A stretch of DNA of 64,000 nt, from positions 434,001 to 498,000 of the forward strand of contig OZ242037.1 of NCBI GenBank assembly GCA_965205165.1, given 5' to 3'. The position numbers were made by a program, and so were the translations under genes. Source of the DNA: CBDESM01 sp965205165. Lineage in GTDB: Bacteria > Chloroflexota > Dehalococcoidia > Bin125. This document shows positions 55,066 to 63,366 of this stretch, piece by piece; position 1 is the first letter of the stretch, and each line of letters opens with the position of its first letter. The notes beneath the pieces are model-generated. The model searched no databases. It had not been told where the DNA came from and saw nothing but the letters and a program-made list of their open reading frames with translations.

Positions 55066-56202
55066 ATGCCCTCGCCGCTCAAGACCGAACTCTGCGACAT
55101 CCTCGGCATCGAGGTGCCCGTCATCCTCGCCGGCATGGGCGGCGCCGCAGGGCCCACCCTCGCCGCCGCCGTCTCCGAAGCCGGCGGACTCGGCGTCGTC
55201 GGCGCGACCGGCTACTCCCCCGACGAACTCAGCGGCATGATCGCCAAAGTCCGCTCGCTCACCGACAAGCCCTTCGGCGTCGACCTCCTCCTCCCCTCCT
55301 CCATCGTCGATGCCGGCAACCGCGAGGACCTCGAACTCGAAATCTCCAACGAGCACCGCCTCTTCGTCGACAACCTCAAGCAGGAATTCAACATCCCCGA
55401 ACCGCAGGCCATGCCCGACCGCCCGCCGCTCACGCAGGAATACTTCCGCAAGCAGGTCGAAGTCATCCTCGACGAGCACGTCCCCGTCTTCGCCTCCGGA
55501 CTCGGCAACCCAGGCTGGATGGTCGACGACGCCCACGCGCAGGGCATGAAGGTGATCGGCCTCGTCGGCAACACCCGCAACGCCAAGCGCGTCGCCGCCG
55601 CCAACGTCGACGCCGTCGTCGCCCAGGGCACCGAAGCCGGCGGGCACACCGGCCGCATCGGCACCCTCGCCCTCGTCCCGCAGGTCGCCGACGCCATCGC
55701 CCCGACCAAGACCATCGCCGCCGGCGGCATCGCCGACGGACGCGGCCTGCTCGCCGCCCTCTCGCTCGGCGCGGAGGCCGTCTGGTGCGGCACCGCCTTC
55801 CTCGCCACCAACGAGGCCTACCAAGACGCCGAAGAGCGCGGCGAAACCGACGAATGGACCCGCAAGGTCCAGTGGGACAAGCTCGTCGCCGCCGTCGACG
55901 AGGACACCCGCATCGGCCGCATGTACTCCGGCAAGACCATGCGCCACATGTACAACGCCTGGACCGAGGCCTGGGAGCGCCCCGAAGCCCCGCCCACCCT
56001 GCCGATGCCGCTCCAGGGCCTGCTCGTCGGCGAAGCCCTGCGCGGCGCACGCGAAGCCCACATCGCAGAGCTGATCGGCGGCCCCGCCGGCAACGCCGCC
56101 GGCCTGATCAAGGAAATCCGCGGCGCCCAGCAGGTAGTCAACGCCATGGTCTCCGAAGCCGAAGCCCAACTAGAAAAGATGCGCCCCCCCGTCCCCGCCT
56201 AG
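55066..56202 (+). CDS. Nitronate monooxygenase / 2-nitropropane dioxygenase family
   Basis: FMN-dependent TIM-barrel enzyme, 378 residues, of the NPD/NMO family, which oxidises alkyl nitronates; some relatives are enoyl reductases. Landmarks: ILGIEVPVILAGMGGAAG start, GVVGATGYSPDEL, the FMN/phosphate loop GTEAGGHTGRIGT with the conserved His, and AGGIADGRGLLAALSLGAEAV. A 60-residue insertion near 65-125 (EFNIPEPQAMPDRPPL) is common in the longer bacterial members. AAGGAG lies 8 nt before the ATG; a TAGACT box lies near 55012. Physiological substrate unknown. Confidence 0.92.
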   Translation: MPSPLKTELCDILGIEVPVILAGMGGAAGPTLAAAVSEAGGLGVVGATGYSPDELSGMIAKVRSLTDKPFGVDLLLPSSIVDAGNREDLELEISNEHRLFVDNLKQEFNIPEPQAMPDRPPLTQEYFRKQVEVILDEHVPVFASGLGNPGWMVDDAHAQGMKVIGLVGNTRNAKRVAAANVDAVVAQGTEAGGHTGRIGTLALVPQVADAIAPTKTIAAGGIADGRGLLAALSLGAEAVWCGTAFLATNEAYQDAEERGETDEWTRKVQWDKLVAAVDEDTRIGRMYSGKTMRHMYNAWTEAWERPEAPPTLPMPLQGLLVGEALRGAREAHIAELIGGPAGNAAGLIKEIRGAQQVVNAMVSEAEAQLEKMRPPVPA

Positions 56203-56246
56203 GCGCCCCGGTTGGGCTGACATCACGCACCGGGAAGCAGATGCGC

Positions 56247-56252
56247 TAACAT
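56247..56252 (+). promoter_or_regulatory. -10-like box TAACAT before the C5 methyltransferase
   Basis: TAACAT with a 6-nt spacer to ATG 56259. It gives the methyltransferase-ATPase pair its own promoter directly downstream of the nitronate monooxygenase stop. Confidence 0.5.
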
Positions 56253-56258
56253 GCGAGC

Positions 56259-57443
56259 ATGAGTGATCAGATGCGCATCCCCCGGTTCTTGGCCGTGGAC
56301 TTCTACTGCGGCGCCGGCGGCACGACCCGCGGGCTGCTAGACGCTGGCGGCTACGTGATTTGCGGCATCGACAACGATCCGAACTGCCGTGCGACCTACG
56401 AGTCGAACAACCGCAACACACACCTTGACGGGTTCGGCCCGACGTTCGTCGAGCGCGACATGTTCGCAGCGACCGATGCGCATCCGATGGGACAGCAGAT
56501 CCTCATCCGCGAGCGCCTCCGCGAACTCATCCCGCGCTACCAGCACCAAGCGCCGGGGGTACCTCTCCTGTTCACGATCTGCGCACCCTGCCAGTCCTTC
56601 ACGAAGTTCAAGCAGACGGCGATGACTCCTGAGCGGCAGATGGCGCGCAATCGGGATGAATCACTGCTCAGCCAAGCAATTCCGTTCATCAAGGAGTTCC
56701 AGCCAGAGCTCATTCTCAGCGAGAATGTCGTCCAAATCCGCCGCGGCCGTGGGGCACACATCTGGAAAGGCTTCAAGGACGAGATCGCCGACTTGGGCTA
56801 CCGCGTCGGAGATGGCGATGTCTGCGCCTCTAAGTTCGGTGTCCCTCAGTTCCGCCGGAGGTCGGTGCTGCTCGGAGTCCATACCAGAGACGAGGCAAAA
56901 CGAGGCATGGCGTTGCCGATCCCATTGTCGGATGATCGATCACCACAAATCTCGGTTCGTGATGCGATAGACCATTTCCCTCCGATCGAAGCGGGCGAAG
57001 CTGACGAAACACTGCCAAATCACGTCTGCCGTAATCTTTCACCGACGAACAGACTCCGCCTCCGCGCACTGAAGCCCGGCGAGCCGAATTTCAGGCTTGA
57101 CCAAACGCCGTGGGGCGACCTCTCCCTCGCTTGCCACAATCGCTTGGAAGGCACCGGCAGGCGAGGTTTCGGCGACGTCTATACGCGCATGCTCCCGGAC
57201 CGCCCGTCGCCTACCATCACCACGCGCTTCATCAGCGCGTCAAATGGGCGCTTCGGCCACTACGATCCTGAACAAGCACGGGCACTCTCTCTCCGCGAGG
57301 GAGCGGCCCTCCAGTCGTTCCCCTCCAACTACGAATTCAAAGGCGCGTCAACGGAGCAGAACGCCAAAATGATCGGCAACGCGGTACCCCCGCGCTTGGC
57401 AGACTACCTAGCCACTTGGCTCGTCGACAGGTGGGCATCATGA
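56259..57443 (+). CDS. C5-cytosine-specific DNA methyltransferase
   Basis: DNA cytosine-5 methyltransferase, 394 residues, with all major motifs: I DFYCGAGGTTRGLLDAG (14-30), IV APCQSF with catalytic Cys111, VI ENV (155-157), VIII QFRRRSVLLGV, IX around RPSPTITTRF and X GNAVPPRLADYL. The region between VIII and IX, where target recognition resides, is short. As a stand-alone enzyme it would protect host DNA; here it is coupled by a 4-nt ATGA overlap to a GHKL ATPase gene, suggesting a restriction or other defence unit. G+C falls along the gene relative to the left neighbours, a sign of acquisition. Confidence 0.95.
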   Translation: MSDQMRIPRFLAVDFYCGAGGTTRGLLDAGGYVICGIDNDPNCRATYESNNRNTHLDGFGPTFVERDMFAATDAHPMGQQILIRERLRELIPRYQHQAPGVPLLFTICAPCQSFTKFKQTAMTPERQMARNRDESLLSQAIPFIKEFQPELILSENVVQIRRGRGAHIWKGFKDEIADLGYRVGDGDVCASKFGVPQFRRRSVLLGVHTRDEAKRGMALPIPLSDDRSPQISVRDAIDHFPPIEAGEADETLPNHVCRNLSPTNRLRLRALKPGEPNFRLDQTPWGDLSLACHNRLEGTGRRGFGDVYTRMLPDRPSPTITTRFISASNGRFGHYDPEQARALSLREGAALQSFPSNYEFKGASTEQNAKMIGNAVPPRLADYLATWLVDRWAS

Positions 57444-59848
57444 CCACCGAACTCTGCCTCGGTCTTTTGCGTTGTGAATCGGAGCAGGCGGTCTCCCAGA
57501 TCGTTGATGCTCTCCCCGCAGATGTCACGTGGCATCCTATTGACGACCGCGAGACCAATTTCAACGTCGTCACTAACCAAGCATCGACAGGAGCCAAGGC
57601 CCTCACTGAGCTTTGCACCAATATGGTCGACGCCATCTTGCTCAAACGTGCGAGCGAGGAGGGCATTGATCCGACTGGCCCGAACGCCCCCCAGTCGGTC
57701 ACAGACGCTGTCCGGATCCTCGCTGAACTCCGTGGCGCTCGTCGAGGAATTCTTGCCGAGGTTGACGATCCGTCGTATCTGCGTGATTATGCAACTAAAC
57801 ATCTAGTGATTGCTGTGACAGGCGAACGTGGCGCGAAGCCATGTTTTACGTTCATTGATTCAGGTGAGGGCCAAGCGCCCGAGGATTTTAAGAATACCTT
57901 CTGCTCATTGAGCTCTGGGCGGAAGAAGGATATCCCGTTTGTTCAAGGCAAGTACAATATGGGATCATCAGGCGTCCTGTCTTACTGTGGACGCCGCTGG
58001 TATAAGCTAATTCTATCTCGACGACATGACCGAACATCTGCGTGGGCTTGGACTCTGGTGCGCCGTCGACCAGGGGATGGAACTCCAATCGCAGAGTATC
58101 TGAACATTGGCGGCGTCATCCCGACCATCACTGATGAAACTGTTGTTCCGACAGTTCTACGCGACGGACAGCCTGATGAAGTGCTGCGACGTACGACTGG
58201 CACGATAATCAAGGTGTTCAGTTATGAATTCGGCACAGCAACCAACTTCCGCACTGTTCGCGAAGCGCTCAACGAGAACCTTGTGTCAACAGTGCTCCCG
58301 TTCAGGCTCATGGACTACCGAGCTGCGCCAGATCGAGCACGTGGCGGCCGTCGTGCTCTTGGTGTTGATGAGCGCACCATCAGCGGAATGGATTTCCAGC
58401 TGCGACGGCACATTGATGACCCTGAGGATGATGACGATGCTGAGCGCGGTGGCGAACCTATCCACATTGCCGATATCGCTCATCCCGACCTAGGCAAAAT
58501 CCGCATTACAGCCGTACCTCTGCCACATGATCTGCCTGGCTGGCTTAAACAGGGCCGGAATAACAATCGTGTTTATCATCACGTGAATGGCCAAGTGCAG
58601 TTCAAGCAAGGGCGAGGTTTCATTTCGCAGCAATGCAAGCTTGGTGCACTAAAAGATCGTGTAGTGGTTATCGTTGATGCGAGTGATATGTCAGAGGCGG
58701 CACACAATGATGTGTGGAAGGGCGACAGAGAAACGATTCGTGAAACTGAAATCGGCAATCTCTATGTCAAAGAAATTCAGTCAGCAGTTCGCAACTCACA
58801 GACTCTCAAGCGGCTTCAAGAGCAAATTGCACGTGAAGAAATAGAGCATGTTGCCGAAGAAGTCCAGTCCGAGCTATTCCAGAGCGTAGTGGATGTCGAT
58901 CCTCATATTGCACAGATTCTTCCCGACGGAAATTTGGTGAGTCTACCGGGGCTAGATACTCCCGGCAACGGGGGCAATGATGATTTTAAGGGTCTGCACA
59001 GCCCCACGTTCGTCTCTCTAATCGGTCGTACCCTGCGGGAACATGGAATTGATGTGCCGAAGCAGGGCGTCCGCCGTGTGCGATTTGCCACCGATGCCGA
59101 AAATGCGTGGCTCACCCGTCCAGAGGATCCAGGTTCGGTCAGCCTTGAAGGGACAGCATCGTCCTTGTTCAGTTTGAGCGCTTCTCTGTTGGACGGAAGC
59201 CTCGCAGTCACCTTGGCCCACATCGACCAAAGCGATTCGCCTGATACTCGTTTCTCCGCGAGTCTCGAACTCACTGATCCCACAATGGTCGAGCCTGTTG
59301 GTGAAGAGATCGTGATTCGCTTGGTTGACGAGCGGAAGCCGCAGCCCCGCGGCCAGAGTGGACGCCGGAAGAAGAAGGGAGAAGACGATGACAGCGAGTC
59401 GAGTTCAAGTGGGCGGGGCCTGCCGCCAACACAGTGGTTGACCAAAGACGGTCGCAATATCAGGAACGTAGAGACTCGTCCTTGGCCAACAGATATCGGT
59501 TTCTCTGAGCAAGATGGTGGAGTCGTCGAGGATCTCGGCGAGCAAATGCTCTATCTGATCAACTACGACAATGCGCATTTGCAGCGATTCATGCTTACGG
59601 AGCGGAACGAATCCATCAAGCGGATCATCATTGAGCAATATCGGCTCAGCATGTTGGTTCTGATGATGGGCTTCGAAGACGCTTATCGGCGTGGCACACG
59701 AGAGGAAGAAAAGACCCAGCTCGGTGAAGTCCTTGATGAGTTCCGACGGCTTGCGGCACGAGGCGCGGCAACCGTGGTGCTCTCAATCGCACGAACACTC
59801 CCGCAGATGATCAACCCGGACGCGCTCAGTGATCCGGACGATGACTAA
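57440..59848 (+). CDS. GHKL (Hsp90/MutL/MORC-like) ATPase, putative effector of a methyltransferase-coupled defence unit
   Basis: An 802-residue protein. GHKL ATP-binding motifs: N-box with Glu57, Asn61 and Asp64 (TELCTNMVDA), DSGEG at 140-144, and GKYNMGSSG at 170-178. After the ATPase comes an S5-like transducer region (HHVNGQ, then RVVVIVDASDMSEAAHNDVWKGDRE in two parts), a helical stretch near 460-490, a beta-rich region to about 620, a disordered linker (RRKKKGEDDDSESSSS) and a helical C-terminus. No nuclease motif is visible. Known MORC/MutL-like ATPases occur in restriction operons beside C5 methylases. The ATG overlaps the methylase stop. Coding G+C is about 45-55%, far below the neighbours. 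Confidence 0.85.
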   Translation: MTTELCLGLLRCESEQAVSQIVDALPADVTWHPIDDRETNFNVVTNQASTGAKALTELCTNMVDAILLKRASEEGIDPTGPNAPQSVTDAVRILAELRGARRGILAEVDDPSYLRDYATKHLVIAVTGERGAKPCFTFIDSGEGQAPEDFKNTFCSLSSGRKKDIPFVQGKYNMGSSGVLSYCGRRWYKLILSRRHDRTSAWAWTLVRRRPGDGTPIAEYLNIGGVIPTITDETVVPTVLRDGQPDEVLRRTTGTIIKVFSYEFGTATNFRTVREALNENLVSTVLPFRLMDYRAAPDRARGGRRALGVDERTISGMDFQLRRHIDDPEDDDDAERGGEPIHIADIAHPDLGKIRITAVPLPHDLPGWLKQGRNNNRVYHHVNGQVQFKQGRGFISQQCKLGALKDRVVVIVDASDMSEAAHNDVWKGDRETIRETEIGNLYVKEIQSAVRNSQTLKRLQEQIAREEIEHVAEEVQSELFQSVVDVDPHIAQILPDGNLVSLPGLDTPGNGGNDDFKGLHSPTFVSLIGRTLREHGIDVPKQGVRRVRFATDAENAWLTRPEDPGSVSLEGTASSLFSLSASLLDGSLAVTLAHIDQSDSPDTRFSASLELTDPTMVEPVGEEIVIRLVDERKPQPRGQSGRRKKKGEDDDSESSSSGRGLPPTQWLTKDGRNIRNVETRPWPTDIGFSEQDGGVVEDLGEQMLYLINYDNAHLQRFMLTERNESIKRIIIEQYRLSMLVLMMGFEDAYRRGTREEEKTQLGEVLDEFRRLAARGAATVVLSIARTLPQMINPDALSDPDDD

Positions 59849-59896
59849 GGCAATGAAACAGCTAGCGGATGTGCTGTCCCTAGCGGCGTGCTCGCG

Positions 59897-59902
59897 TAGG
59901 CT
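59897..59902 (+). promoter_or_regulatory. -10-like box TAGGCT before the cation exchanger
   Basis: TAGGCT with a 7-nt spacer to ATG 59910, identical to the box and spacing before folD. Marks the right border of the AT-rich module. Confidence 0.5.
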
Positions 59903-59909
59903 CTAGCAG

Positions 59910-61313
59910 ATGCCTGCGCTGCGCTCGTCTTGGACGCTGATTTTGGGGGCGGCCGCGATCGGCCTGCCGGCGGTCATCCTGCGGCTTGCGGGGGTCCACC
60001 TCGACCCGGGTGCGGCGGTGGCCGTGTTCGGGCTGGGCATCCTCACGGCGGCCTTCCTGATCGGGACGGGCGCGGAGGCGTCGCAGCGCGACATCCCGGC
60101 CGCGCTCTCGGTCGCCGTGATCGCCCTCATCGCCGTCCTGCCCGAGTACGCCGTCGACCTGCTGCTCGCGTTCGAAGCCGCGTCGGACGTGGTCGGGGCG
60201 CCCTCAAAGATAGACAACTGCCTGGATCCGGGCACCTCGCGCGAGTTGATCCAGGCGAGGGAGGCAGCAGGAGGCAACACCGAGACCTGCAAGGGGCCGC
60301 TGGCGCTGGCCAACATGACCGGCGCGAACCGGCTGCTGCTCGGCGTCGGCTGGGCGACCGTCGTGCTGCTGTTCGTCTGGCGCAAGATCGGGTTCCGCCA
60401 GCTGATCAGGACGACGGCGCTGGCCTCGGCGCGCGGCATCCGCGGCATCGTGAAGCGCGGCAAGCAGGCGCCCGTGGCTGAGGAAGACGCGGAGCCGACA
60501 CTGCACCTGCCGGGCGGAATCGGGCTGGACATCGGCATCTTGGCGCTGGCGACGCTGTACTCGTTCGTGATCGTGGCGAAGGGCGCGATCGACATCATCG
60601 ACACGGTGGTCCTCGGCTTGCTCTTCCTCTGGTACGTCATCCGGCTCACCCGCTCGCCGGTCGAGGAACCCGAGCTGGAAGGGCCGGCGGCCGCGATCGG
60701 CGGCATCGAGCAGACCTGGCAGCGCCGCATCGTCGTCGGCCTGGTGATCGGCTGGTCGGCGGCGGTGATCATCTCGTCGGCCGAGCCGTTCGTGCACGGC
60801 TTGGAAGAGCTGGGCCGCCAGGTCGGCATCTCCGAGTTCTTCCTGATCCAGTGGCTGGCGCCGCTGGCTTCGGAGAGCCCCGAGTTCCTCGCCGCGCTCT
60901 ACTTGGTCTGGCGCGGCTCGGCCGGGATGGGCATCAACATGCTGGTCTCGTCGAAGGTGAACCAGTGGACGCTGCTGATCGCGTCGCTGCCGCTCGGCTA
61001 CATCGCGGGCGGCGGCGAGATTTCCGGCCTCGACCTCGGCGCGGACGGCGGCCGGCAGACGGCGGAGCTGTTCCTCACGGCGGCGCAGTCCGCATTCGGC
61101 GTGATGCTGATCCTCGACCGCTCCCTCAGCGCCCGCGCCGCCTTCGCGCTGCTCGTCCTGTTCCTCGCCCAGCTGTTCACGCAGTTCGCGATCGACCACA
61201 ACGGAATCCGGATCGGCTTCGGCGTCGCCTACCTGGCCCTGGCCGCTGTGCTCGCCTTCCGAACCTGGCGCGAAGCCCCCAAGGTCGCCCGCGAAGTCTT
61301 CCGGAGACCTTGA
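59910..61313 (+). CDS. CaCA-family Ca2+(Na+)/cation exchanger
   Basis: Inner-membrane cation/Ca2+ exchanger, 467 residues with about ten TM helices. The two inverted alpha-repeats are visible: AVLPEYAVDLLLAF with ANMTGANRLLLG, and LAPLASESPEFLAALYL with SSKVNQWTLL, carrying the acidic residues that bind Ca2+. Within the first repeat a hydrophilic insertion of about 35 residues (DNCLDPGTSRELIQ to NTETCKG) carries two Cys that could form an external disulfide; this is unusual. A cytoplasmic linker (KRGKQAPVAEEDAEP) separates the halves. Direction and counter-ion cannot be told. Confidence 0.88.
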   Translation: MPALRSSWTLILGAAAIGLPAVILRLAGVHLDPGAAVAVFGLGILTAAFLIGTGAEASQRDIPAALSVAVIALIAVLPEYAVDLLLAFEAASDVVGAPSKIDNCLDPGTSRELIQAREAAGGNTETCKGPLALANMTGANRLLLGVGWATVVLLFVWRKIGFRQLIRTTALASARGIRGIVKRGKQAPVAEEDAEPTLHLPGGIGLDIGILALATLYSFVIVAKGAIDIIDTVVLGLLFLWYVIRLTRSPVEEPELEGPAAAIGGIEQTWQRRIVVGLVIGWSAAVIISSAEPFVHGLEELGRQVGISEFFLIQWLAPLASESPEFLAALYLVWRGSAGMGINMLVSSKVNQWTLLIASLPLGYIAGGGEISGLDLGADGGRQTAELFLTAAQSAFGVMLILDRSLSARAAFALLVLFLAQLFTQFAIDHNGIRIGFGVAYLALAAVLAFRTWREAPKVAREVFRRP

Positions 61314-61428
61314 GTCCGGTCGATGCTGAAGGCATCGACGGCGAAATCAGCGAAGAAGAGCTGAAACCGTCAGCACGATTCCCTCTCGGATCAGCTGGCC
61401 GCGACGCGCCAGAGCACCGGAGCGATGC

Positions 61429-61614
61429 TCATGATCCTCCCGGTCGCTGCGACTCTGGCTGCGGCTCTATCGGCACTTCTTCAGTCCATGTAGCCCGTCG
61501 CTTCCAGAACGGGCGGAAGCCCGGCAGGTAGCCAACTTCAAGTTTGACCGTCTTCCAGTCGCGCAATTCGGGCGGGCGATTGTTCCGCCGCGGCTCCTGC
61601 TTCTCGCTCGCCAT
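61429..61614 (-). CDS. Small hypothetical protein, 61 aa
   Basis: A 61-residue basic protein (MASEKQEPRRNNRPPELRDW, then KTVKLEVGYLPGFRPFWKRR). GGAG lies 6 nt before ATG 61614, which supports translation, but length and composition alone are weak. It sits in the gap between the exchanger and pyrE; no other signal is visible there. No family recognised. Confidence 0.4.
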   Translation of the reverse strand: MASEKQEPRRNNRPPELRDWKTVKLEVGYLPGFRPFWKRRATWTEEVPIEPQPESQRPGGS

Positions 61615-61672
61615 GACTCGCTCCGACTGGGATCTTCCGCCCCGGTTCAGCGCGGGACCCGGCGGCCTGATG

Positions 61673-62341
61673 TTAGAGATCTCGGCGCTCCTGTTCGAAC
61701 CAGGTGAGGCATTTGGCGTAGATCGCTTGGGTGATCAGTTCGTGGCTGAGGAGGTAGTTGAGGATGGCGTCGATCGTGAGCAGGTGGTGGAGCGCGATGC
61801 CCTCCTCGCGCAGGCGGCGCTCGCCGCCGGCTTGGCGATCGACCAGCACGAACGCGTCGTGCACCATCAGCCCGGCGGAGCGCAGCATATCCGCCACCTC
61901 CAACAGCGAGCGCCCGCCGGTCATCAAGTCGTCGACCAAGGCGACCGTCTGGCCGGGTAGGTAGTTGCCCTCGATCTCCTCGTCGATGTGCCGGTGCTGC
62001 GATTCCGGATGCGGGTAGATCAGCGGCACGTTGGCGGTGAGCGAGAACGCGGTGGCGACGTGCAGGCCGCCCATCGGGACGCCGGCGATCAACTCGAACG
62101 GGGCGATGTGCGGATGCAGCATTCCGGCCAGCGTGCGCGTCTCCTCGGTCAGCAGCTCGCCGATCCGCCGCAGCGCCCACGGGTGCGAGATCAGCCGCCG
62201 CACGTTGATGTAGACGGGCGAATTCTTGGTCGCGCCGAGGTCGAACTCGCCGAACAGGATCGCGCCCGAGTCCCAGAGCGCACGGGCGAGCCAGAAGTTC
62301 GGCGGTTCCTGCTCGTGCGGCGGCCAAGCGGGCGTGGTCAT
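61673..62341 (-). CDS. pyrE: Orotate phosphoribosyltransferase-like PRTase
   Basis: Type I phosphoribosyltransferase, 222 residues, most like orotate phosphoribosyltransferase of pyrimidine synthesis. PRPP-binding motif VALVDDLMTGGRS (two Asp and the TGG loop), the pyrophosphate loop IAGVPMGGLHVAT, and LVDRQAGGERRLREEGIALHHLLT, characteristic of OPRTase C-termini. The lysine before FDLGATKNSPVYINVRRL also fits PyrE. No other pyr genes are near, so another PRTase role is possible. ATG 62341 follows TACCCT by 7 nt (leaderless). Confidence 0.85.
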   Translation of the reverse strand: MTTPAWPPHEQEPPNFWLARALWDSGAILFGEFDLGATKNSPVYINVRRLISHPWALRRIGELLTEETRTLAGMLHPHIAPFELIAGVPMGGLHVATAFSLTANVPLIYPHPESQHRHIDEEIEGNYLPGQTVALVDDLMTGGRSLLEVADMLRSAGLMVHDAFVLVDRQAGGERRLREEGIALHHLLTIDAILNYLLSHELITQAIYAKCLTWFEQERRDL

Positions 62342-62348
62342 GCCGCGC

Positions 62349-62354
62349 AGGGTA
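62349..62354 (-). promoter_or_regulatory. -10-like box TACCCT before pyrE
   Basis: Minus-strand TACCCT with spacer GCGCGGC (7 nt) to ATG 62341; the same spacer sequence separates the box and ATG of the VOC gene at 3337. Confidence 0.5.
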
Positions 62355-62363
62355 CGCGCACGC

Positions 62364-63347
62364 TCAGCGCGCCGCCGGCAGCGGCGCCGGATGCGGAATC
62401 GGGCGGCCTTCCAGCGCCGCCCGCAGGTTCGCGACCGCGATGTCGGCCATCTTCGAGCGGGTCGCCAGCGACGACGAGCCGACGTGCGGCAGCACGATCA
62501 CGTTGGGCATCGAGAGCAGCGGGCTGTCCATGGAGATGGGCTCGACGGTCGTGACGTCGAGCCCGGCGGCCGCGATCGTCCCGTTCCGCAGCGCCTCCGC
62601 CAGCGCGTCTTCATCGACGACCGGGCCGCGCGCCGTATTCACGAGGATCGCGTGCCGCTGCATCTTGGCCAGCGCGTCCGCGCCGATCAGCCCGCGGGTT
62701 TCGCCGGTCAGCGCGACGTTGAGCGAGACGAAGTCGGATGCCGCGAGCAGGTCGTCGAACTCCGCGTACTCCGCGCCGAGCGCCGCCGCTTGCTCCGGCC
62801 GCGGCGTGCGGTTCCAGTAGCGGACGGTCATGCCGAACCCCTGCGCGCGCCGCGCCACCGCTTGGCCGATCGCGCCGAAGCCGACGATGCCGAGCGCCGC
62901 GCCATGCACGTCGGTGCCGGCCAGCTGCGTCGGAGACCAGGTCTTCCAGTCGCCGTTGCGCACGTAGTCGGCCGCTTCGACGAGCCGCCGCGCGGCGGCG
63001 AGAATCAGCGCCCAGGCCAAATCGGCGGTCGTATCGGTGAGCACGCCGGGCGTGCGCCCGACCGAAATGCCGCGCGCCGCGCAGGCGGCCGCGTCGATGT
63101 TGTCCACGCCGACCGCCATCTGCGAGACGATCTTCAGGCCCGACCCCGCCGCGTCGAGCACGGCCTCGTCGATCGAATCCGTGATCAGGCAGAGGATGCC
63201 ATCCGCATCCGCGACGCCGGTCAGCAGGTTCGCGCGCGGCGGCGGCGCGTCTTCGGGCCAGACCTCGACGGCGTAGCCGTCATCCGCGAGCAGCGCCTGG
63301 AACGACTCGCCGGGCAGCTGGCGCGTGGCGAAGACGCGGTGCGGCAT
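62364..63347 (-). CDS. D-2-hydroxyacid dehydrogenase (glyoxylate/hydroxypyruvate reductase-like)
   Basis: NAD(P)-dependent D-2-hydroxyacid dehydrogenase, 327 residues. N-terminal catalytic half contains VGVDNIDAAACAARGI; the nucleotide-binding half has GIVGFGAIGQAVA (GxGxxG) and YWNRT, whose Arg suggests NADPH preference. Catalytic triad region: LVNTARGPVVDEDAL (Arg), VTTVEP (Glu) and LPHVGSSS (His). This pattern fits glyoxylate/hydroxypyruvate reductase or gluconate-type dehydrogenases. GGAGG lies about 11 nt before ATG 63347. It is the downstream partner of the DUF169 gene (19 nt gap). Confidence 0.93.
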   Translation of the reverse strand: MPHRVFATRQLPGESFQALLADDGYAVEVWPEDAPPPRANLLTGVADADGILCLITDSIDEAVLDAAGSGLKIVSQMAVGVDNIDAAACAARGISVGRTPGVLTDTTADLAWALILAAARRLVEAADYVRNGDWKTWSPTQLAGTDVHGAALGIVGFGAIGQAVARRAQGFGMTVRYWNRTPRPEQAAALGAEYAEFDDLLAASDFVSLNVALTGETRGLIGADALAKMQRHAILVNTARGPVVDEDALAEALRNGTIAAAGLDVTTVEPISMDSPLLSMPNVIVLPHVGSSSLATRSKMADIAVANLRAALEGRPIPHPAPLPAAR

Positions 63348-63366
63348 TGGTCGACCGCCTCCGCGC

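Noticed and set aside
60204..61199. 331-residue minus-strand frame opposite the cation exchanger
   Set aside because: Composition is a Gln/Arg/Glu shadow; the plus strand shows conserved alpha-repeats of the CaCA family.
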